A stretch of DNA of 64,000 nt from Gemmata massiliana (GTDB taxonomy: Bacteria > Planctomycetota > Planctomycetia > Gemmatales > Gemmataceae). Shown here one piece after another: positions 33,544-42,679 of the stretch; within the stretch, counting starts at the first letter, position 1; every line of letters starts with the position of its first letter. The stretch spans positions 44,126 through 108,125 of the forward strand of contig HG799472.1 in the NCBI GenBank assembly GCA_000531095.1. Direction: 5' to 3'. The notes under the pieces were generated by a model that saw only the letters and a list, made by a program, of their open reading frames with translations, searched no databases and was not told the origin of the DNA. A program made the position numbers and the translations under genes.

Positions 33544-34959
33544 ATGTCCACCCGACGCGACTTCCTAAAGACCACCCTCGGCACGTCGAGCCTGCTCGCC
33601 GTCGGTGGGGTGGTGCCGGAGTTCCTCGCCTCGACCGCGCGCGCCGCGGAGAAGGAAGACAAGAAGAAGGACACCGTTCTCGTGGTGATCGAACTCACCG
33701 GCGGGAACGACGGGCTGAACACCGTCGCGCCCTACGGCGACGACCTCTACCACAAGGCACGCCCCACGCTCGCGTTCGGCAAGAAGGAAGTGCAGAAGCT
33801 CGACGACTACCACGGGCTGCACCCGCGCATGAACGAGCTGAAGCGCCTGTACGACGAAAAGCGGCTCGCGGTGATTCAGGGGGTCGGATACCCGAACCCG
33901 GACCGCTCGCACTTTGAGAGTATGGACATCTGGCAGCTCGCCGATCCGAAGCGCGGGCACACGAGCGGCTGGCTCGCCCGCAGCATCCCCGGCATGAGCA
34001 TCAAGGACGCGGGCGTGCCGGGGATGTACCTCGGGAACGAGCGCCTTCCCGTCGCGATGCAGGGGGCGGACGGCGGCGTCATCAGCCTCGCCGATCGCGC
34101 GAGTTTCAAGCTCCAACTGACGGGCAATCAGGCCAACCGCAAGGCGCTCATTGAAGACCTGAACGGCGAGAAGGACACGGGTAAGGCCGACCTCGCGTCG
34201 TTCGTCCGGAAGCGCCAGCTCCAAACGTACACGAGCCTCAAGAAGATCGACGACGCGCTCCGCGAAGCGGGCGGCAGCGGCCAGGGGCGGACTAATGAGT
34301 TCGTGGGCGGTCGCGTCGTGCAGCGCGACCCGGACGACCTCAACACGCTCGGCGGCAAGCTCGGGCTCGTTGGGCGCCTGATCCAGAAGGGGCTGGGTAC
34401 GCGGCTCTATTACGTCCAACTCGGCGGCTTCGACACGCACTCCGGACAGGCCGAGATGCACGGGAAGTTACTCGGCGAACTGTCGAGCGCCATCGGCAAC
34501 TTCTTCAACGGGCTGCAAGCGGAGCACTCGGAGCGCGTCGCCGTGATGACGTACTCGGAGTTCGGGCGCCGGGTGAAGGAGAACGGCAGCCGCGGGACCG
34601 ACCACGGGAGCGGCTCGTGCATGTTCCTGGCGGGTTCGCAGGTCGTCGGCGGGCTGGTGGGCAAGCACCCGAGCCTCTCGGACCTCACCGACGGCGACAT
34701 CAAGTACCACACTGATTTCCGCCGCGTGTACGCCACTCTGCTCGACGACTGGCTCGAAGTGGACAGCCGCGGCGTGCTCGACGACAAGTTCGAGAAGCTC
34801 CCGCTCATCGACCGCAAGAAGAAGGCGCCGGCCGGCTCGGGGCCGAACAACTCCACTAACCCGCTCCCGCCCGGTGCGCTCCCGGACGATGCGCCTCTGC
34901 CGGGAGCAGGTGCCCCTCCGGTGAAAGAGGACGTGCCCCCGCCGATGGAGAAGATGTAA
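33544..34959 (+). CDS. DUF1501 family protein, Tat-exported
   Basis: The 471-residue product has a twin-arginine signal (STRRDFLKTTLGTSSLLAVGG), so it should be exported folded. The DUF1501 body follows: VLVVIELTGGNDGLNTVAPYGD, LAVIQGVGYPNPDRSHFESMDIWQ, YYVQLGGFDTHSGQAEMHG and VAVMTYSEFGRRVKENGSRGTDHGSGSCMFL. These motifs resemble the alkaline-phosphatase-like metal site and suggest a sulfatase/phosphatase-type fold, though the reaction is unknown. A Pro-rich tail of 45 residues ends the protein. The partner DUF1800 gene lies just upstream and the pair is probably one operon. Confidence 0.9.
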   Translation: MSTRRDFLKTTLGTSSLLAVGGVVPEFLASTARAAEKEDKKKDTVLVVIELTGGNDGLNTVAPYGDDLYHKARPTLAFGKKEVQKLDDYHGLHPRMNELKRLYDEKRLAVIQGVGYPNPDRSHFESMDIWQLADPKRGHTSGWLARSIPGMSIKDAGVPGMYLGNERLPVAMQGADGGVISLADRASFKLQLTGNQANRKALIEDLNGEKDTGKADLASFVRKRQLQTYTSLKKIDDALREAGGSGQGRTNEFVGGRVVQRDPDDLNTLGGKLGLVGRLIQKGLGTRLYYVQLGGFDTHSGQAEMHGKLLGELSSAIGNFFNGLQAEHSERVAVMTYSEFGRRVKENGSRGTDHGSGSCMFLAGSQVVGGLVGKHPSLSDLTDGDIKYHTDFRRVYATLLDDWLEVDSRGVLDDKFEKLPLIDRKKKAPAGSGPNNSTNPLPPGALPDDAPLPGAGAPPVKEDVPPPMEKM

Positions 34960-35088
34960 GAGAAGGGGTGAAGGGCGAGAGAGTGAAGGGGTGAAAGGCA
35001 GGAGCGTGCTTCTGTCGTCTTACCTTTGTTCTCTCGCCGCTTCGCCCTTTCACCTTCTCACCCCTTCACTCCTCACCCCTTCATCTTC
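34960..35088. repeat. Purine/pyrimidine inverted repeat
   Basis: A GA-rich stretch (34960-35000, built on AGAAGGGGTGAAGGGCGAGAG) is followed by its CT-rich counterpart (35030-35088) with imperfect complementarity. It separates the DUF1501 gene from the next gene on the same strand. The units GTGAAGGGGTGA repeat within each arm. Confidence 0.6.
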
Positions 35089-35102
35089 GGACCGGAGTTC
35101 CC

Positions 35103-37064
35103 ATGCCCCGTTCGCTCGCGCTGGCGCTGGTCGCGCTGGCTTTCGCGTCTCCGACTTTCGCGGCAGACGGGTCGCCCGCTACCGCACCCGAGCGGCTCCT
35201 TCCGCCCACCACGCAGCTTTTTGTGCGCTGGGACGGCATCACGGCCCACAACGAGGCATACAAGAAGTCGGTTTGGGGGTCGGTGATGGCCGGACCGACC
35301 GGCGACAGCGTTCGCGCGCTAGTTGCTAAGGGGCCGAAGTTGATCGGCTCCTCCGTGCTCGCCGATCCGCTGCTCGACGGCCAGTCGCCGGCGGAACTCA
35401 AATCGAACCTCGTCGACCTGAAGTCGGCCGAGAAGCTCATCGATCTCATCACGGATCGGGGAGTGATCGTCGCGGGGGAAGTGCGCGAGCCCGCACCGAC
35501 GATTCGGGGCGTGGGCGGCGCGCTCACCGGGCTGCTGAGCGGGAAGTTGCCGAGCACCGACGCGATCCTGCCGGACGCGCAGTTGATCGTCATCGTGCCG
35601 AATTCGGGCGACAAGACCGAGGTGCTATTCGGCTCCCTCCGGCTCCTGATGCACAAGGCCGAAACTAAGATCGAGTCGCTTAATGTGAAGGGCCGAAAGG
35701 GATTCCGGCTAGACATGCCGCAAAGCGAAGGGCCGGTGAATCTCAACGTCGCGTGGTGGGTCGAGGGCAAGCACTTCGTCTTCTACACCGGAACGCGCAA
35801 GCCCGAAGCCATCATCACGGAGATGGAAGCTAACGCCAAGAAGGGCGGAATCACCGGCCACCCGCTGTTCCAGCGCTCTCTGAAGACGGGCGATTTCGAG
35901 ACGATCACGCGCGGGTTCGTTGATACTGAAAAAGTCGTCGGCCTCGCGAAGAGCCTGGCGGGACCGTTCGTGCCCGGGTTGAAGGAGCGGCTCGACGGGA
36001 TCGGGATCGGCGGGCTGAAGGCGATCGTCTTCACCTCCGGGTTCGACGGTAAGGAGTCGCGTGCGGTGTACGAGTTCGACGTGCCCGGCGAGCGCAAGGG
36101 GTTTGCGAAAGCGCTCAAGAACCAACCCTTCGGGCTGAACGATCTGCCGCCGATGCCGCCGGACGTGAGCCGATTCTCCGCGCTCCGGCTCGACCCGGCT
36201 GCAACCTACGACGCGGGTCTGAGCCTCATCGATTTTCTCACGATGAACGAGGATTTCGGGGTCGAGGACGGGGGGAAGAAGCAAACGCCCGCGGATGTTA
36301 TCAAGGCGCGCAAGGACTTCATGGCGCGCGAGGTGGACAAGTTCCTCGGCATCTCGATGAAGGACGACCTGCTGCCGCACCTGGGCGACAAGTTCGTAGT
36401 GTACCAGAGCCCGTCGGAAGGGCTATCGGTGTTCGGCACGGTGGTCTGCGTGTCGTGCAAAGATCCGGCAAAGGTGCGGGCCGCGACCGATCGCGTGCAG
36501 CGCGCCCTCGAAGCGGTCGCTAATAGTCCGATCAAAGTGCGGAAGAAGATGGTGAAGGGCGTCGAGGTGCGTGAGTTCTACGCACGCGGGTTCGGCGTCA
36601 TTACTCCCACCTACGCGATCGTGGGCGAGTGGCTCGTGATCGCCGGGCACCCGCAAGCGGTGCAGGGCGTAATTCTCCGCACGAAGGGCGATATCGAAAA
36701 GTGGAAGCCGGATGCCGAAACCGCCAAGCGCCTCGCGAAGATGCCGCAGGACGGGTGCGGGCTTCAGTACTGCAACCCGAAGTCGACCGTGCAGAACCTG
36801 TGCTGCGTCGGGCCGCTCCTGGTCAGCACGCTCGGGCTGCGGAACCAGTTCAGCGAGAACAACGAAACCGATTTCGATCCGATCGACGTGGGGCTCGTCC
36901 CGAACGGGCACGAACTGAGCCGGCACCTGTTCCCGAACCTCACCGTGACGCGCGACGACGGCAAAACGATCCGCGTCGAGGTGAACGAATCGTTCAGTCT
37001 GCCGCTCGAAGTGATCGGGCTAGAGCCGCTCGTCATCTTCAGCGGTCTGGGGCTGGTGTTCTGA
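35103..37064 (+). CDS. Large exported protein, DUF3352-like
   Basis: The 653-residue product has a signal peptide (SLALALVALAFASPTFAAD). A body follows that resembles DUF3352-type planctomycete proteins: LLPPTTQLFVRWDGI near the start, DLITDRGVIVAGEV, and a repeated strand-helix pattern with KLPSTDAILPDAQLIVIVPN. It continues with SFSALRL-like DVSRFSALRLDPAATYDAGLSLIDF and GYVVYQSPSEGL-like FVVYQSPSEGLSVFGTVVCVS. Family members are usually 500-650 residues with no known activity. Cysteines near the C-terminus (CGLQYCNPKSTVQNLCC) could form disulfides. The assignment to DUF3352 is by overall pattern only. Confidence 0.6.
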   Translation: MPRSLALALVALAFASPTFAADGSPATAPERLLPPTTQLFVRWDGITAHNEAYKKSVWGSVMAGPTGDSVRALVAKGPKLIGSSVLADPLLDGQSPAELKSNLVDLKSAEKLIDLITDRGVIVAGEVREPAPTIRGVGGALTGLLSGKLPSTDAILPDAQLIVIVPNSGDKTEVLFGSLRLLMHKAETKIESLNVKGRKGFRLDMPQSEGPVNLNVAWWVEGKHFVFYTGTRKPEAIITEMEANAKKGGITGHPLFQRSLKTGDFETITRGFVDTEKVVGLAKSLAGPFVPGLKERLDGIGIGGLKAIVFTSGFDGKESRAVYEFDVPGERKGFAKALKNQPFGLNDLPPMPPDVSRFSALRLDPAATYDAGLSLIDFLTMNEDFGVEDGGKKQTPADVIKARKDFMAREVDKFLGISMKDDLLPHLGDKFVVYQSPSEGLSVFGTVVCVSCKDPAKVRAATDRVQRALEAVANSPIKVRKKMVKGVEVREFYARGFGVITPTYAIVGEWLVIAGHPQAVQGVILRTKGDIEKWKPDAETAKRLAKMPQDGCGLQYCNPKSTVQNLCCVGPLLVSTLGLRNQFSENNETDFDPIDVGLVPNGHELSRHLFPNLTVTRDDGKTIRVEVNESFSLPLEVIGLEPLVIFSGLGLVF

Positions 37065-37181
37065 CCGTTGCGGGCGCGGGTCGCGTCGGATACTGTGCGG
37101 GTCGGGGGCAACCCCGGCCCGCTTTGTTTCAGAGTGAGCGAAAACTCTCTGAATCACTCACCTCGTCGGAGCGCGTTCCCG

Positions 37182-38459
37182 ATGCGACTCTCCCTCGCCG
37201 GCTTCGGAATCCTCGTTATGACTGTCGTTGCCACGCCCGCGGACCTGCCTCCACCAGACAAATTGCCATCGGTCGCTGAATTCCCGGACGTGCTCGCGAT
37301 GCGCGACGGCACCAAGATCACCAGCAAGAAGGACTGGGAAGAGAAACGGCGCCCCGAGCTGAAGGAGTTGTTTCAGCACTACATGTATGGTCGGTACCCG
37401 CACTTGATGGAACCGGTGAAGGTCGTGGTGACGGGGAAGGTGTTGTTCGAGGACGCACAAGCCCTCGGTGGCGCGGGAACGCTCCGCGAGATCGAGGTGA
37501 GCTTCAGCGAATCGCAGTGGCCGAAGATTTACTTGCTGATCGCCACACCCAACGGGAAGGCACCGGCCGCGTGCTTCGTCGGCCCGAACTTCGGTGGGAA
37601 CCACTTGCTCACGTCGCACGAAAAGGTGCGCATCCCCACCGCGTGGGTTCCGGCTAATTACCCCGGCGTCGAGAAGGGCACGAACAAGGCGACCGCCGCG
37701 GGGCGCGGGAAGCAACCCGGTACGTGGCCGCTGCAACAGATCGTCGAGAAGGGGTACGCGGTCGCGACGTTTTACTGCGGCGATATCCAGCCCGACCGCC
37801 CGGACGTGCGCGAGGGCATGCGGGCCACGTTGCCCGTTTACAAGGGCGACGCCCTGCTCGATGAGACGGCCACCGTCATGTGGTGGGCGTGGGGCTGCCA
37901 CCGCGCCGTCGATTTCCTCGTGACCGACAAAAGCATCGACGCGAAGCGCATCGCGGTAGTCGGGCACTCGCGGTTGGGCAAAACGGCGCTGCTGGCCGGG
38001 GCGTTCGACGAGCGCATTGCGGTAGTGATTCCGCACCAATCGGGGTGCGGCGGGGCCGGTCCGAGCCGCAGCAAGAACGAGAAGGCGGAAACGGTCAAGC
38101 GCATCACGACCGCGTTCCCGCACTGGTTCTGCGGCCACTTCCGCGCGTTCGGCGGCGACACCACCAAGATCCCGTTCGACCAGCACGCCCTCGTCGCGAT
38201 CTGTGCCCCGCGCCCGGTGCTCCTCACCAACGCGGAGGACGACCAGTGGGCGAACCCGAGCGGCCAGTTCGACGTGCTGACGGCCGCCGCGCCCGCGTAC
38301 AAGCTCTACAGCGATACGAAGCCGGTCGCGGACAAAATGCCGGAGCAGGGCAAACTGAGCGACGACCGCCTCGGCTACTTCATTCGCGGGGGCAAACACA
38401 GCATGACACCCGACGACTGGAAGGTGTTCACCCAGTTCGCCGACAAGTGGCTGAAGTGA
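37182..38459 (+). CDS. CE15-like (glucuronoyl-esterase-type) alpha/beta hydrolase
   Basis: The 425-residue product has a signal peptide and an alpha/beta-hydrolase body. The nucleophile is Ser263 in VVGHSRLGKTALLAGAFDERI. HQSGCGGAGPSRSKNEKAETV and FPHWFCGHFRAF follow, and the C-terminal His lies in GGKHSMTPDDW. These match carbohydrate-esterase family 15, whose members cleave esters between lignin and glucuronoxylan in plant cell walls. The N-terminal half carries the family's PDVLAMRDGTKITSKKDWEEKRRPEL segment. It should act in the periplasm or outside the cell. The ATG at 37182 replaces the longer frame. The acid of the triad and exact substrate are not certain. Confidence 0.82.
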   Translation: MRLSLAGFGILVMTVVATPADLPPPDKLPSVAEFPDVLAMRDGTKITSKKDWEEKRRPELKELFQHYMYGRYPHLMEPVKVVVTGKVLFEDAQALGGAGTLREIEVSFSESQWPKIYLLIATPNGKAPAACFVGPNFGGNHLLTSHEKVRIPTAWVPANYPGVEKGTNKATAAGRGKQPGTWPLQQIVEKGYAVATFYCGDIQPDRPDVREGMRATLPVYKGDALLDETATVMWWAWGCHRAVDFLVTDKSIDAKRIAVVGHSRLGKTALLAGAFDERIAVVIPHQSGCGGAGPSRSKNEKAETVKRITTAFPHWFCGHFRAFGGDTTKIPFDQHALVAICAPRPVLLTNAEDDQWANPSGQFDVLTAAAPAYKLYSDTKPVADKMPEQGKLSDDRLGYFIRGGKHSMTPDDWKVFTQFADKWLK

Positions 38460-38511
38460 TGCGAGCAGAGATCAGAGGACAGAGGACAGAAAGCAGGCAC
38501 GCGAATGCCTC

Positions 38512-38540
38512 GGCGAACGGCCGGTGTAAGCCGGCCGGTG
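38512..38540. repeat. GGCGAACGGCCGG repeat, copy 2
   Basis: Same module and orientation as the copy at 23125 (GGCGAACGGCCGGTGTAAGC...). It lies ten bases before the long inverted repeat at 38551. Confidence 0.6.
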
Positions 38541-38550
38541 AAGATAACAG

Positions 38551-38687
38551 AAGAATTTTGACAGGATTTACAGGATAAACAGGATTCAAAACAGACGCAC
38601 GTGCGATCCCGCTGTCGTGGATGTAGCCCGTTTGACCGGGGCTGTGGTTTTGATCCTGTTTATCCTGTAAATCCTGTCAAAATTCTT
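38551..38687. repeat. Long inverted repeat with ACAGGATxx units
   Basis: Arms at 38551-38592 and 38647-38687 match over about 40 bases. They use the same 9-base-periodic ACAGGAT module as the element at 25846. The 54-base centre is not palindromic. The element follows the CE15-like gene and precedes a same-strand gene by almost 300 bases, so it is not limited to convergent junctions. Confidence 0.88.
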
Positions 38688-38973
38688 CGCTCATATTTTG
38701 TGAATATGAACTTGTGTTCATGAGTCGCGTGATTTATGATGTGTGAGACGTGCCGAGTTACTCGGCGTTGATGGAAGCCAGAAATACTGGCAATGCGCGT
38801 GAGGTGACAAAGAACCACAACCGCACTCCGAACAATAAGTAGCCACCGCGCGTGTTTGTTTATTGTTGGTTTGGCTTCCGGTACCGTGCGGGCCGGAAAT
38901 GTTAGCAAATGTTAGCTTTTTTGCCGTAAGTTGTTGTTATGTAACGAATTTCGGAGGTCAGCGAGTTAGCCAA
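38688..38973. other. AT-rich gap upstream of TIGR02996 gene
   Basis: The sequence is AT-rich with a direct repeat AATGTTAGCAAATGTTAGC near 38898-38917, followed by a T-run. I see no gene, tRNA or clear promoter. Confidence 0.4.
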
Positions 38974-40467
38974 ATGTCCTCAGACCGTGACGCATTGTTA
39001 GCCGCGATTCGGGCCAATTCGGAGGACGACACCCCGCGCCTGGTCTTCGCGGACTGGCTCGACGAAAACGGCGACGCCGCTCGCGCCGAGTTCATCCGCT
39101 CGCAGTGCGAGTTCGCGCGCGTTGTTGCCGAGGACGGCAACAGCTACGCGATGTACGCCTTCCTCCGCGACCGCTACTCTGTTGGGCTGACTGCGACCGA
39201 CTGGCCCCGGATCGATTCGGGCGTTCACAGGCTCGCTACGCTCGCAAAGCGGAGCGAGGAGCTGCTGAGACAACACGAGAACCGGTGGGTGCCCAAAGTA
39301 CCGAAGAAGTACGAGGTGGAGATCGACGAATTCGACCGCGGGTTCCCGCGCCGTGTTCAGCTCAATAGCCTGCAAAACTTGCCGAAGGTGGTGGATTGGA
39401 TTCGCGCCACTTTACCAGCCGTCACACTCAAAGCCGACCGACTCACAGGGCGCGTCGTTGAGCAACTTGCCGATACGGGATTGCTCGATCGAATTGATTC
39501 ACTGGAACTCACGAACGAAAGCGCTTCGGGGTTGCGCGAGTTCGGTAATCGCCCCGAAGCGGCCCGCGTGCGCACGATCAAGGTTCAGGGCGGTGACGCT
39601 GAAGAGATTGCGTCGGCTCTGGCCGATTCACCGCACTTCACCGGGTTACAAACACTCGATATATCGGCCCCGCACATTAGCGCGACGGCGGCTGAAACAT
39701 TGTTTCGGGCCAAGAGTTTGCGCACGCTCCGTCGCTTGCACCTGTGCGGGTCAGAGAGTTGGCGTGGGAATTGGACCGTTGATACCGCGCGAACCTTGGC
39801 TGCGGGCGAATTCACTAATCTCGCTTCGGTTCGTTTCGAGCACGCGGGATTGGGAGATGATGCGGTCGAGATTTTGGCCGCGTGCCCCGATTTCGCCCGG
39901 TTGCGCACGTTCGATTTGACGGGTAACCACATTACCGGGCGCGGTGTCACGAACTTGCTGTGCTCACCGCACTTAGCGAGCCTTGTGAACCTGTGCTTGG
40001 ACGAGAACCCGTGCAACGGACTAGACCCCGAGCGACTGGCTGCCGCGCCTCCTGCCGCGCTGCGGATGCTCCACTTTCACGGGAGCCGGCTCCGGACCGC
40101 GGACGTGCGGGCACTCGCCCGGAGCCCGCGCGTTCGCACACTCTGGTATCTCGACATTGATGACAACAACTTGAGCACGACATCGGTTCGCGCACTGGTC
40201 CGCGGGTTGGGGACGTGGTGCCCGCCGATATTGTGGCTCGCGTACAACCGGATCGACGATAGCGGCGCGAAGGTGCTGGCAAAGTGGAAAGCGGCTTCCG
40301 CATTGAGTGCGTTGCACTTGAAGTACAACCCGCCGATGACCGAGGCGGGAGTGCGAACGTTGCTCGACAGCCCGAACCTGGCAAACCTCAGCGCCCTGTG
40401 CGTTTCCGCGAGCGGCGAAGCGGAAGCGCGGCTGCGGGAGCGGTTCAAGCACCCGGACGGCTACTGA
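38974..40467 (+). CDS. TIGR02996 repeat-companion protein with leucine-rich repeats
   Basis: The 497-residue product begins with the TIGR02996 domain (DRDALLAAIRANSEDDTPRLVFADWLDENGDAARAEFIRSQ). That domain is reported almost only from Gemmata-type planctomycetes, fused in front of repeats. From about residue 150 irregular leucine-rich repeats follow: LDRIDSLELTNESA, LQTLDISAPHISATAAETLF, LVNLCLDENPCNGLDPERLA and LWYLDIDDNNLSTTSVRALV, each about 24-28 residues. The protein is probably a cytoplasmic binding scaffold. The ATG at 38974 gives the family N-terminus; a GGAGG lies 17 bases upstream, farther than usual. Partner unknown. Confidence 0.88.
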   Translation: MSSDRDALLAAIRANSEDDTPRLVFADWLDENGDAARAEFIRSQCEFARVVAEDGNSYAMYAFLRDRYSVGLTATDWPRIDSGVHRLATLAKRSEELLRQHENRWVPKVPKKYEVEIDEFDRGFPRRVQLNSLQNLPKVVDWIRATLPAVTLKADRLTGRVVEQLADTGLLDRIDSLELTNESASGLREFGNRPEAARVRTIKVQGGDAEEIASALADSPHFTGLQTLDISAPHISATAAETLFRAKSLRTLRRLHLCGSESWRGNWTVDTARTLAAGEFTNLASVRFEHAGLGDDAVEILAACPDFARLRTFDLTGNHITGRGVTNLLCSPHLASLVNLCLDENPCNGLDPERLAAAPPAALRMLHFHGSRLRTADVRALARSPRVRTLWYLDIDDNNLSTTSVRALVRGLGTWCPPILWLAYNRIDDSGAKVLAKWKAASALSALHLKYNPPMTEAGVRTLLDSPNLANLSALCVSASGEAEARLRERFKHPDGY

Positions 40468-40539
40468 CGCCGCTGGTGTGCCGCGCGCGACCTCATATCC
40501 TGTTCCCGTACCCTCTCCCGTTCCTCACGCGCACCTCGA

Positions 40540-41229
40540 ATGACTGTTCCCCTGTGTTGTCCGTGGCGGTCGGTTTGGTTCGCGCGAGTCGTCGCGGTGG
40601 TCGCCCTGGTCATCGGCATCCCCCTGTTTCTGCGAACGCCGCCGTGGTGCGACATCACGCTGTACCAGATGGCCGCGCGCAACATCCTCAACGGTGGAAC
40701 GCACTACCGGGACATCTTCGACACCAACCTGCCCGGGTTCGTGTGGGTGCTCACGGTCCTTCAGTGGCTGTTCGGGGAGAGCGTGGTCGCGGTGCGGGCC
40801 ACGGACCTGCTCATCGTCTCGGGAACCGTGTTCCTCATCGATCGACTGGCGAAGTGGGGGGGCGCGTCGCTCGCGGCGCGCTGGTGGGCGCTCGCGGGCG
40901 TGGCGCTGTTCTACCCGTTCACGGTGGAAATGTCGCACGCCCAGCGCGACACCTGGATGACATTGCCGGCCCTCGCCGCCGTCGCGCTCCGCGTGCGCCG
41001 CGGGATGGGGAGACCTACCCCCCCGTCCCTCCTCCCTGAAGGGAAGGGGGAGACAGAACCGTCGGATGTCGTCTCCAGCACAGCGCCTGCGCGCGCCTGC
41101 ACCCCCTTCCCTTCAGGGAGGGGGGACGGGGGGGAGGTTCTTCATGGATCGCCCCTTCTCCCTTTCGAGCGTCGCTTCTTGAAGGCTTGTTGTGGGGGGC
41201 GGGCGTTTGGATCAAGCCGCACATCGTGA
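40540..41229 (+). CDS. GT39-like membrane glycosyltransferase, N-terminal frame
   Basis: The first 160 residues look like a GT-C-type mannosyl- or arabinosyltransferase (PMT/ArnT-like). A helix FARVVAVVALVIGIPLFL is followed by DITLYQMAARNILNGGTHYRDIFDTNLPGFVWVL, with the usual acidic loop and two more helices. From about 41012 the frame enters a palindromic repeat element and reads TPPSLLPEGKGETE...TPFPSGRGDGGE. After the element it reads nonsense until the stop at 41229. The real protein resumes in the other frame at 41160-41190. I therefore read the gene as interrupted by the element. It uses lipid-linked sugars at the inner membrane if functional. Confidence 0.7.
   Translation: MTVPLCCPWRSVWFARVVAVVALVIGIPLFLRTPPWCDITLYQMAARNILNGGTHYRDIFDTNLPGFVWVLTVLQWLFGESVVAVRATDLLIVSGTVFLIDRLAKWGGASLAARWWALAGVALFYPFTVEMSHAQRDTWMTLPALAAVALRVRRGMGRPTPPSLLPEGKGETEPSDVVSSTAPARACTPFPSGRGDGGEVLHGSPLLPFERRFLKACCGGRAFGSSRTS
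41012..41140. repeat. Palindromic element inside coding sequence, copy 1
   Basis: Arms 41013-41051 and 41102-41140 are complementary at about 37 of 40 positions. The outer edge reads ACCTACCCCC and the core CTCCCTGAAGGGAAGGGGG. The 50-base centre differs from the other copies. It lies in a glycosyltransferase gene, and the reading frame before and after does not match, so this copy breaks the gene. Confidence 0.85.
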
Positions 41230-42605
41230 TTATGGCGGCCACGGTGTGGCTGCTCACCGCGCGGCGCATCGCAGGTGCGTCCCCGCGTCCCTGGCACGCG
41301 GCGGGCGCCGATTTCCTCGGGAACGTGCTCGGCGGCGGTGTTGTGGGGCTCGCGGGGCTCGCGTGGTTGTTCGCGACCGGGACGTGGGGGCCGTTCCTCG
41401 AAGTGTTCACGCAGTGGAACCCCGGCTACTTACAACTGGTGAAAGCGGAAATCGGGATGCGCGTGGGGCAGGAACTCTACTGGTTCCCTCCGTGGAGCCT
41501 CGGGTTGCTGCCGACCGTGCCGCTCGCGCTCGTGTCGGTGCTGGACATGGCCCCCTGGTCGAGTCGGTCGGCTGCGAATGCGCACCCGGACCGTGCGGGA
41601 CTCGCCGGGCACCAACTCCCGGCCTTGTTGTGGGAAAAACAAGCCGGTGCGGACGCGCGGTTCGCACGCGGGGTGCTGGGTGGGTTGTACCTGGCCTGGG
41701 TCGCGCAAGCGTTTTTCCTCCAGCGGGGGTTCCAGTACGCACACGTACCGGAAACGCTCCTCATGTTGGGCGTATGGGCCTCGCACCGGTGGGCGTGGGT
41801 GCTCCTCGTGTTGCTCTGGCTCGCGGTGACGACGAGCGCGTGGTTCCTGGCCGAACACAGTGCAGCCGTCCGGGAAAAGATCGACAGCATTCCTATTTAC
41901 GATCGCGAGAATTACGTTCCGCGGCACCCGATCTTTGCGCCCGAGCGGCTCCGACTGTGGCCCCAGTGCTGGTGCCCGGATCTGGACGATGCCGAGCGGT
42001 ACAAAATGTGGGACCGGCTCCGGTTGCACCCGCCGCACGAGGCGGTAATCAGTTGGGAAGAACTCGACGAGGTCGTGACCTTCTTGCGCGGACAGGGCGT
42101 GAGCGACGGTGAGGTGATCGCGTGGTTCGATTCGCCGCACGCCGCGTACCTGATGCTGAACCAGAAGCCGGGGCTGCGGTTCATGCACGTGTACACGGCC
42201 ATTTCCATCGGCGAGGACGCAAACGGCGAGGACGGCCGCGTAAAGGTGATGCGCGAATTGGCCACGAAAACGCCGAAGGCCCGGTTTGTTATTAACGACT
42301 TGGAGTGGGTCGCGCTGCCCGCCAAAACCGAGGAGCAACGGGCGCCGTTCCTGGCCCCGGCGCGCAACCCGCCGGACGACCTGCTCCCGGTCGTCACCCC
42401 GTACCCCACCGACTTCCCGTTCAACCAGCCGACCGTGTTCCGCACGCGAAACAACCAGGGGCGGTACATCGTCCACCGACTCGTGACGCGCGAGAACTCG
42501 CTCGGAACTCTGAGCTTCATCGAGTCCGGGGCCGGGGCGGTAACCGGCGGCGCACAACGAAGCGCGACCCGTTCCGCTGTACACGACGTCATCCTGCCCA
42601 AGTGA
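41187..42605 (+). CDS. GT39-like membrane glycosyltransferase, C-terminal frame
   Basis: This frame carries the rest of the GT-C protein: LLWGAGVWIKPHIVIMAATVW, several membrane helices (LGGGVVGLAGLAWLFATG; LLVLLWLAVTTSAWFLA) and a soluble C-terminal domain of about 230 residues. The domain includes WPQCWCPDLDDAERYKMWDRL. The frame is open without a stop upstream through the palindromic element, but it holds no start codon there; the TTG at 41187 has no ribosome-binding site. I regard it as the distal part of the gene starting at 40540. It could still be expressed separately. The sugar donor and acceptor are unknown. Confidence 0.68.
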   Translation: MLWGAGVWIKPHIVIMAATVWLLTARRIAGASPRPWHAAGADFLGNVLGGGVVGLAGLAWLFATGTWGPFLEVFTQWNPGYLQLVKAEIGMRVGQELYWFPPWSLGLLPTVPLALVSVLDMAPWSSRSAANAHPDRAGLAGHQLPALLWEKQAGADARFARGVLGGLYLAWVAQAFFLQRGFQYAHVPETLLMLGVWASHRWAWVLLVLLWLAVTTSAWFLAEHSAAVREKIDSIPIYDRENYVPRHPIFAPERLRLWPQCWCPDLDDAERYKMWDRLRLHPPHEAVISWEELDEVVTFLRGQGVSDGEVIAWFDSPHAAYLMLNQKPGLRFMHVYTAISIGEDANGEDGRVKVMRELATKTPKARFVINDLEWVALPAKTEEQRAPFLAPARNPPDDLLPVVTPYPTDFPFNQPTVFRTRNNQGRYIVHRLVTRENSLGTLSFIESGAGAVTGGAQRSATRSAVHDVILPK

Positions 42606-42679
42606 CCGCGCCTTCGGGTTGACCGCGGGTGCCCGCATCCGGCATCATCTCGCCTCCTCGTCCCGCAGGAGGCGGATTC

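Noticed and set aside
37158..38399. 413-residue frame opposite the CE15-like gene
   Set aside because: Shadow of the plus-strand esterase, which has complete catalytic motifs.
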